NCBI GenBank assembly: GCA_009767595.1
Contig: VSDK01011491.1
Span: 1 to 64,000 of the forward strand
Direction: 5' to 3'
Source: Symbiodinium kawagutii
Taxonomy: Eukaryota > Sar > Dinophyceae > Suessiales > Symbiodiniaceae
DNA: 64,000 nt
Shown here in pieces: positions 51,401 to 64,000 of the stretch (position 1 is its first letter; every line of letters begins with the position of its first letter). Below the pieces are notes generated by a model that saw nothing but the letters and a program-made list of their open reading frames with translations, had not been told where the DNA came from and made no database searches. A program made the position numbers and the translations under genes.

Positions 51401-54400
51401 AAATACCATTTATGGCCTTGGGTGCCCCATTAATAATTTATGTGCCCCATTGCGTCCGGCAGCACCCCATCATTCCTTTCTATTTTGGGGCATCTCCAGG
51501 ATCGTCGCTGGGTCTTGAACCAGGACAGTTTTCAGGGTTGGTTGGAGCCCACAAGAGCCGTGCTTCACAGTGACAGGTTGTGCCGTGGTGACTTTTCACA
51601 GTCGCAGACATCCAAGGTTTCAACGACACTGGGGTCGTTCATAAAGGTATAAGGCTTGGATTCAGCGGTTTCCCCACTGAAAGTCCATCATTGGATGTCT
51701 GAGGAGCACCTTTTGTTCATTGACAGACCCTATTCCCGGTGTTGTGACTGGCGCAACCTATTCACACTCCAGATATGATTCATGGTGGATTAATAGTATA
51801 TAATGCTAATTCGAGATGTATCTTTTGGACCTGATTGCTCAATAACGATGGATGTATGCCTTTAGATAGCCCACCAGTAAGCCAATCAAAACCATCTCCA
51901 TATTGACAAACCACCAGCAGCCTCAGCTGTAAATAGATGGTGATTTACTCACCGAAGTGTGGCACTTCAGGTGGTCTCCAGCAAGCAGCGAGAGCAAGAG
52001 TCAAAGCTCGAGGCCTGTGAAGTATTGGTGCCTTCCATGGTTACTGGGCCTTCAATGGCTACTGGGTTGCCACTTTGAATGGTGACCAAGGTTTAGCTAA
52101 TGATCAACTAATGAATTACTGGTTACCAGGTTAATTTGTAATTAGTGGTTTACTAATTGATGAGGGTGGTTGGAAATGTTTGACTGAGGCAAGTAATGGG
52201 TTAACTAATGGTTAAGGATGGTAATGATTGACTAAGCTTAGTATTTGGTTAACGAATTGTTGAGGGTAGAAATGTTTGACTAAGGTCAGTAATTGCTTAA
52301 CTAATGGTTAAGGAGGGTCAGTAATGACTAATAGTTTAGTAGTCAATCATTGTTTTCTCCCATTTCTGGATGTTGAGTCATTGGTTAAGCTTCAATCATG
52401 GCTTTATAAGGTCATTGTTGGCTACTGATGTTTGGTTGTGGGTGACAGTGGGGAATGTTTGGCGAACAATAGGAAGCAGTCATGGGAAATACAATTAACT
52501 ATCATGATTAAGCATATGGGACTCCCAAAATGGTTTGTTTACTACTGTAAAGGGCTAATGATTTGGAGCAACCTTATTTTGGGAAACACCAATATCCATT
52601 CTTCATGATTGATGGGTGAATCACGATGAATCACGGTCAATATGATTTGATCATGTTTGATTTATGCTTAATCATCATCAATCATTGTTAGCCACGGTCA
52701 GCCATTATTTGCTATGATTGACAGGCTCACGTACCATCATTGACCATACTCTCAAACAATTATCAAACTGCTCCATGTAACGGTAAGTTTTGTGAAGCAA
52801 TCTCCCAACCAACCACCTTCAAGCGTCCAATGGGCATTCTGACTCCTCGACCTGCCCAACAAGGAAGACCTTGATGATTCAAATGATTTGTCATCAACCA
52901 AGAACATGGGTTTGTCCACAATGGGTCCAGCCAAAAGCGAAGCCCGACCCCCAAAAGCGAAGCCTTTGTAAAACCTGTCAAAAAACATTGAGAAACGAAG
53001 CCGGACCTACAAAAAACGAAGCGTGGGGAGTTCCGTTTTTTGGTTTATTCATTTTGGGGGTCGCACATATAGTTTTTTTCGAGGTATCACCATTGCCTGA
53101 CTGGTGAATAAGGGTAGATCGACCTCTTTAGGTTGTTAACAGGGTTGGGCAACACCATTTAGGTGAACACCGACCGATGGGAACAACAACGCGACTAAGC
53201 CTAACTTTGAGAATCAGCAACACTATCTCGGCTTCGCCATATTCACAGTGTAGCTGTACAGATGTCATTTGCTGCTGCCTGGGTGGTAGCCATGCCATCA
53301 AAGAAGCTTCAAAATCTCGCCCCGATGTTTTCAGACCCATCAGAATAGACCGTAGCAGGCCAGTGCACGCTTATTCGCCCCAACCATTATGAATCAACCA
53401 CTTATCATTTCAATCACAATTCATCATTATCAAGCAATGCCAGCCATTCACCATCATTGTGAGTCAGTGGTCATTGTCAACCGCTGGTAGATATCTAACG
53501 TCAATCAACCATTAATGAACACATTGCGCTCATGATCAACCATCAATGGACCATTACTAAACCACTGTCAATTGACCATATTCATTTGCAAACCATCGAA
53601 TCATCACATTCATGAACCACCAATTCATCATAGTCAAAATCCATCAATTCACTAACCATCATGATCAACCATATTGTCCATTCTGTATTCAATCAACATA
53701 AGATTGGGTTATCCACTATTGTTCAACCATTATCATAGGTGATGATCCCCTATCATTAACCACTATCAAGTGTTATCTTTAACCACCTATGGTTGGTATA
53801 TCCTTTTTTCATGCTTATGAACTCAATGAACCACTCATTGAACCATCATTGAACCACGCACAGTTGGTACATCCGCCATATTCATTGAAAAACACTTGTT
53901 GAACCATCATTTAACCATATCATTGAACCCAGCACAGTTGGTTGAAAACACTCGTTGAACCATCCATTCAACAGCCATTCATTTCCCATCGGCGCGAGGC
54001 CGAACGCCTACGGGCGGCGGGCGCAGACATCTCAGCAGAGCAGGCGGACAAGGTGGAGACATCTGCGCGGGGGAGGATTGATGGGGGCTGATGTGTGTTG
54101 GTTGGTTGTGTTGTTAATGGTTGGTTGATAGTTGGTTGAATTAGTTGGTTGATAGTTGGTTGATAGTTGGTTGATAGTTGGTTGAATTAGTTGATAGTTG
54201 GTCAGTTGGTGGATTGTGTTGGGTTGATTGTCTTGGGTATTAGTTGGATGGATAAGCTTGATTGTGTATCAATGTTGGTTGAACATCATGCTTGATCGAC
54301 AAGGAATAAACAACAAGGAATACACAAGGAATAAACAACCAGGAAAACAAAACAAGGAATAGCAACTAATTGATGTTGCTTGATAGTGCTGGTTAAGCAG

Positions 54401-55423
54401 CAAGGGACAACAACTAATAGATGGTTTTGACATGTTGATTTAATACACCTTTGATTGGTTGAGGGTTAATGATAGCTGAAGGTGACTTGAGCCAATTAGT
54501 GGTGAATAGCAACTAATTGGCGGTGTACTGGACGGTTTTGGCACTTCATGTTGCTCACTTGATGGTTAATTAATCATGGGGGATGACAAGCAACGAGGTA
54601 CACAACTGAGATAAGTGATGGTTTATTTCAGGGGATTGATGGTTTGTGGTCCATGCATTTTTAATTGTTGGCTAGGTCCTAGTTGATAGTGGTGCATGAT
54701 TGACGACTTGATGGGTGATAATGAGTCAATGGTTGAGAGTGACTAGTTGATGGCTGATCATTTGTGGTAGTCATGGTTATGGCGGTTGAAGGTGCTAATA
54801 AAGCTCATAAACCAGCAAGAGTGAGAATCTGAAACAACAATTGACAACGAAAGAAGCACCAGTTAGCAGCAGTTGTGCACCAATTCCTCAGCAATTAATC
54901 CGTAAGCCAGTCCTAGATTCGAGGGGTGTTTGCCAAAGGGTAACCATTGATTAATGAATCATTCACCAGCGTTGAAAGCCATCATTGACCATCGTGAACC
55001 ATGATTCTAGCAAGCATCATTAGCCATGATTACTATGACAATAATCATCATTAGCCATGATTACCAGCATCACCAACAATCAAGGAGTATGAAACAATCA
55101 ATCCAACAGTGAATGAACTGCTGTTGACCATCGACCGTCTTCAATCACCAGCCATTCATCAATCATCGCTAAACATCAACCGATCGTACGTTTTCCCTCA
55201 ATCAAACCATTGTGAACCATACGCCACCAACCATCACTCCATCAGTAACCATGACTAACCATCACTCACCATCACTAACCATCACTAAGCATCACTTAAA
55301 AAGATCACTTCACCTATCACCTACAATGGTTTAGCATCACTGAACCTATCCATTCACCTATCAACCATCCCTGGTCCCAGCAACGTGACGCCAGGCCAAA
55401 GCACGCCTGGAAGCAGCGTTGAG
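36321..55423 (+). CDS. Long multi-exon gene of unknown function, coiled-coil block
   Basis: Probably the same gene as 25500-33273. Candidate exons: 36321-36380, 36755-36793 (or 36801), 39278-39334, 40476-40568, 40938-41019, 42384-42448, 43457-43501, 45730-45782, about 46920-46973, 50881-50964, 51500-51646, 51971-52016, 53999-54052 and 55395-55423. Phases agree for most neighbours. Peptides include ARPASVEAMRGGLQRR, AFLAAEIGPEAVQ, DMVQHWRQVAQQGQTQLAKA, TSMLEQLRRARADLMQ joined to AQLLTVMQDREERPM, VQAQKAEAELRTRKLGE, VAALQEEIRRLRVEFEAEQQ, AERLRAAGADISAEQADK and AKARLEAAL. The Glu/Gln/Arg/Ala/Leu heptad style says coiled coil, so a scaffold or cytoskeletal role is a guess. Exons of 29-93 nt sit in introns up to 4 kb. 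The frames at 46920 and 51500 are uncertain, and the stop codon is not found. Confidence 0.55.
36418..36472. repeat. (GAT)n microsatellite
   Basis: About 17 GAT units in the 5' half of the 374-bp intron 36381-36754. The 3' half of the same intron holds ACCACCACCAAAATCACCAA-type sequence. Confidence 0.95.
36823..36936 (-). mobile_element. Family A inverted-repeat element, copy 7
   Basis: GGCTATGGGTCAATATGC to GGTTTGACCCACAAGC, flanked by AAAT on both sides. It lies 20-30 bp after the exon at 36755. Confidence 0.85.
37450..38990. other. Cluster of open frames on both strands, possible decayed element
   Basis: Moderate-GC, non-repetitive DNA with 70-97-codon open frames: plus 37479-37763 and 38698-38985; minus 37494-37751, 37941-38180, 38140-38415 and 38549-38849. 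Some minus-strand pieces look protein-like (for example MLGGPKALILMDVAITFDQK). No frame is continuous and I recognise no transposase, integrase or reverse-transcriptase motif. It sits in the long intron between the exons at 36755 and 39278. Confidence 0.3.
38990..39277. other. A/C-rich intron end
   Basis: CATCAACCATCAAACAACC, then CCATAAACGACCATTAAG-type words, ending in the acceptor GTCGCTGTAG before the exon at 39278. Confidence 0.55.
39335..40475. other. Intron with polarity switch
   Basis: GT donor (GGC|GTGTAAGG). G/T-rich (GAGTTGGTTGATGC) to about 39700, unique, then A/C-rich with CATCATTGAACCAT units repeated at 40310-40420 before the acceptor CTGGCTCGCAG. Confidence 0.6.
41058..41109. 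repeat. (CCAA)n microsatellite
   Basis: About 13 CCAA/CAAC tetramers, in the intron just after the exon at 40938. An unusual A/C-rich array near an intron start. Confidence 0.95.
41705..41806. mobile_element. Family B inverted-repeat element, copy 5
   Basis: GGTGGTTTCTCAAAATTTGG to CCCTATTTTGAGAACCCCCC, flanked by ATGT on both sides. Confidence 0.85.
41807..42383. other. Intron, unique moderate-GC sequence
   Basis: Overlapping open frames on both strands (41788-42596), including a 158-codon minus-strand frame that runs over the coiled-coil exon at 42384. I treat these as shadows or decayed element sequence. Confidence 0.35.
42449..43456. other. Intron of the coiled-coil gene
   Basis: GT donor (CAG|GTGGGC). 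Mixed, then GAGTGGTTATTGATAATG-type at 43020-43110, then CAACCATTATCAATGG and CATCAACTACTATC before the acceptor TTAGCCAG. Confidence 0.55.
43502..45729. other. Long intron with possible decayed element
   Basis: GT donor (GATG|GTGATGG). G/T-rich GGTTGATAATGGATG words to 43830. At 43900-45200 moderate-GC unique DNA has open frames on both strands (for example 44012-44231 plus and 44006-44251 minus) and a TTGTTG-rich tract at 44560-44650. A/C-rich at 45390-45600. Acceptor GACAGCCAG. Confidence 0.45.
45783..46919. other. Intron, low-complexity start
   Basis: Begins with GGGGTTATATTGGGGTTATA and GGGTCAACATAGG-type repeats (45790-45910). GATGGTTGATGGTTGATA occurs at 46394-46500. Otherwise A/T-rich unique sequence. 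Confidence 0.45.
47813..47960. repeat. (GTAT)n/(GATG)n/(TACG)n microsatellite
   Basis: Tetranucleotide run in the left arm of the fold-back element. Met-Tyr-Val-Cys and Gly-Trp-Met-Asp repeat frames are artefacts. Confidence 0.95.
48150..49370 (+). pseudogene. GC-rich gene-like insert inside the fold-back element
   Basis: An intronless GC-rich block, unlike its surroundings. Frame 1 is open at 48199-48615 (starts MEMPYNPPHQGTCSLEAPEE, later EINEFALYPGAMGLVAEIIG). Frame 2 at 48470-48880 contains SAMAQRIVRQGISFLPRGW. Frame 3 at 48594-48890 contains ALLALPIREQMYDFISVQIQ. The most protein-like peptide moves between frames, as in a coding sequence broken by small indels. No stop-free frame covers it and no family is recognised. 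After 48900 it resembles untranslated sequence. Most likely a captured or retro-copied gene fragment. Confidence 0.4.
49926..50272. repeat. (CATC)n/(CATA)n microsatellite
   Basis: About 345 bp of CATC, CATA and CAGC tetramers in the right arm of the fold-back element, complementary to the array at 47813-47960. Confidence 0.95.
50401..50880. other. A/C-rich intron end with ACCATTAGT repeats
   Basis: ACCATTAGTACCACCATTAG-type units from 50630 to 50850, followed by the acceptor ATCATCTTCAG of the coiled-coil exon at 50881. Confidence 0.7.
50998..51165. repeat. (CTAA)n microsatellite
   Basis: CTAACTAACTAA runs interrupted by TTATGACCAA and TTATAGGTAA, just after the coiled-coil exon. Confidence 0.95.
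52017..53998. other. Intron with polarity switch and an internal unique block
   Basis: G/T-rich TGGTTAACTAATGG words at 52080-52340, then a family B element. A block at 52800-53380 repeats AAAAGCGAAGCC several times with overlapping open frames. A long A/C-rich half (53390-53980, CAACCATCATTGAACC) leads to the exon at 53999. Confidence 0.55.
52517..52590. mobile_element. Family B inverted-repeat element, copy 6 (truncated)
   Basis: Retains GGACTCCCAAAATGG and the right end TTATTTTGGGAAACACC, but the left terminus is missing. Confidence 0.7.
54053..55394. other. Intron with mid-point polarity switch
   Basis: GT donor (AAG|GTGGAG). Sequence from 54090 to about 54790 is G/T-rich (TTGGTTGATAG repeated at 54105-54195). 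From about 54800 to 55380 it is A/C-rich (AACCATCACTAACCATCAC). The midpoint is 54724. Confidence 0.65.
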
Positions 55424-56247
55424 GTGGGGGTCGATCACGTGAGGTCACGACTGTAATGGCGCAATGGCAATCCTTCTTGGTGAGCCATGATGAACGATTG
55501 GTGTATTACTTTTGATGAATGGTGAATGATTACAATTGGTGATTTATGATTACACGACTGGTGTAATCTTGGTGAATGATTACAATTGGTGATTTGGTCT
55601 TGATTAACAATAGTGTCATAAAATCAATGGACAGCCCTGTGTTTTTGGTTAGAATTAATGGATAATCATGGACAAGCAATGATTAAAATCCATGATCAAC
55701 TAGTTGGGAATGATTCACAATTGGTGAATCCTTCGTGATTAAGCACGACTGTCAGTTGTTAATCATGGCATTTGATAATGATTACATAGCAATGGTGTCA
55801 TAGATGGCATGTAATGGCTATGGGTGGGTGATAGTTCAGAATGATCGGTGAATGGATCAGGTATGTTGACAACGATTCATGGTGCATCATTGAGCAATCC
55901 TTTATGGCATTCAATGGCTAAGAATGAAGCAATTGTGAATGCTTGATGATTAAGAATGGTGAATGTTTCATGCTTAATACTGATGGATAGTGATGATTCT
56001 TGGTCAACGATGATTGGTTGTGATGAATACTGATGATGCTCAATGGTCACTGTTGATGATAGACGATGGTTCATTATTGTTCTCCTTGGTTGTTCCTAGG
56101 GTTCCTTGGGTTTTTGCTACTCAACTTTGATGCAAACTGGAAACTGAGAGGCCACCGGCTACGAAATAACCTGAGTTGAAATCAGCATGTGGCTTCAAAA
56201 TGCTTAACATCGGTAGATACTGTGAAATCCTTGCTGCAAACCACCCA
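55424..56247. other. 3' region of the coiled-coil gene or intergenic
   Basis: G/T-rich GGTGAATGATTACAATTGGT repeats (55500-55600) and GATGATTAAGAATGG words. A possible last exon after AACTGAG at 56145 would read GHRLRNNLS and stop, in phase with the exon at 55395, but this is weak. No A/C-rich half follows, so transcription of the preceding gene may end here. Confidence 0.4.
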
Positions 56248-56500
56248 CACTCAGTTCACTTGTGTTTTGGGAATCCCCTTGATTCAGTTCCCTTGTGTTT
56301 TTGGAATCCCCGTAATTCAGTTCCCTTGTGTTTTTTGAATCCACGCAATTCAGCTTTCTTGTGTTTTGTAATTCCCCTAATTCAGTTGCCTTCTGTTTTT
56401 CGAATCCCCGTAATTCAGTTCCCTTGTGTTTTTGGAATCCCCGAAACTCAGTTCCCTTGTGTTTTTGCAATGCCTTCAGTTCCCTTGTGTTTTGGGAACC
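56248..56500. repeat. 33-bp minisatellite upstream of alpha-tubulin
   Basis: Eight to nine diverged copies of a unit of about 33 bp with core TTCAGTTCCCTTGTGTTTTT plus GGAATCCCCG. Since 33 is a multiple of three, the plus strand reads as an 11-residue repeat (NSVPLCFWNPR and variants) that could be mispredicted as protein. It ends about 455 bp before the alpha-tubulin ATG. Confidence 0.9.
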
Positions 56501-56726
56501 CCTGTGAACCTCTTTTATTCACTTCGATTGGTTAAGAAACGTCATAAGCTATGATAAAGCTGGGGGTGATGTGGGTAATGTGATCATTTTGCATCGATGC
56601 GCTTGACAGTTTCTATGACTTCACCATGAAGGGGAGGCTGGTTGGTTTGCCAAATAGCTGAATCATAGGAACATGACAATCACCAAAGTGATGAATGCAA
56701 CTAGGGCCGGGATTGATCAACCTGTG

Positions 56727-56785
56727 ATGATGTTGATGATGATGTTGATGATGATGGTGGTGATGATGGTGATGATGATGATGAT
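56727..56785. repeat. (GATGTT/GATGAT)n microsatellite
   Basis: Short imperfect GAT-rich run in the 5' flank of alpha-tubulin. Confidence 0.9.
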
Positions 56786-56942
56786 CAATGGGTGAATGTA
56801 TTGCTCCAAGCACTTCCCATTTCAGCTCCAGTTGCATCAGTGACATTGATATTGGTGACCTGTTTTGCTCAAAGGACTCGTGCCCGAGGCAGCCACATCA
56901 CACGGTGTGCTTTTGACACGTTCCATTCGCGCTCCGCAAATT

Positions 56943-56955
56943 TCTATTTGAAGCC
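56943..56955 (+). promoter_or_regulatory. Possible trans-splice acceptor before alpha-tubulin
   Basis: TCTATTTGAAG ends two bases before the ATG. Dinoflagellate mRNAs receive a spliced leader, and this pyrimidine-biased tract with the last AG before the start is a candidate acceptor. Other AGs lie upstream, so this is inference only. Confidence 0.3.
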
Positions 56956-63982
<7,027 letters not shown>

Positions 63983-64000
63983 GACTCTCCGACATGAAGA

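Noticed and set aside
56176..56535. 119-codon NSVPLCFWNP-type repeat protein
   Set aside because: A 33-bp minisatellite whose length keeps the frame open; no start context, and an opposite-strand frame is open too.
56880..56955. Spliced-leader relic or retro-inserted mRNA at the alpha-tubulin start
   Set aside because: No match to the dinoflagellate spliced-leader tail was seen, and the gene keeps its introns, so it is not a retrocopy.

Overview
The window reads as nuclear DNA of a dinoflagellate, most like the Suessiales/Symbiodiniaceae. The anchor is an alpha-tubulin gene (56956 to the right edge) cut into tiny exons by introns with mixed GT, GC and GA donors, always ending AG followed by G. 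Exons are GC-rich islands of 30-240 bp. The rest is long introns of low-complexity sequence, microsatellites and short inverted-repeat elements. Every supported gene is on the + strand, which fits the unidirectional gene order of dinoflagellates.

Layout. (1) About 0.3-22.3 kb: a pentameric (Cys-loop type) ligand-gated ion channel. Its last extracellular strand and four membrane segments are clear in seven exons (17369-22290). A chain of upstream candidate exons (3902-12616) is mutually phase-compatible and may carry the extracellular domain. (2) About 25.5-55.4 kb: a very long, many-exon gene of unknown function, with a CxxC/H/C zinc-like exon first, then an unrecognised globular part and a long Glu/Gln/Arg-rich coiled coil in exons of 29-93 nt. 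(3) 56956-63982 and beyond: alpha-tubulin, nine exons covering residues 1 to about 238, with the 3' part outside the window. No RNA gene, CRISPR array or bacterial-type operon was seen.

Between exons I see two families of about 100-115 bp, almost fully palindromic elements with terminal inverted repeats and 4-bp target duplications (MITE-like, seven and nine copies). There is also a 2.5-2.9 kb fold-back element at 47.5-50.4 kb enclosing GC-rich gene-like DNA, several large microsatellites (one over 700 bp at 19.15 kb) and some minisatellites.

The most striking pattern is strand polarity inside introns. Sequence after an exon is G/T-rich (TGGTTGATGG-like), and sequence before the next exon is A/C-rich (CCATCAACCA-like), with the switch often near mid-intron. 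Introns are therefore broadly self-complementary, and an A/C-to-G/T switch marks an exon. Exon calls outside alpha-tubulin and the channel membrane region rest on reading frame, splice phase and composition, and need transcript evidence.
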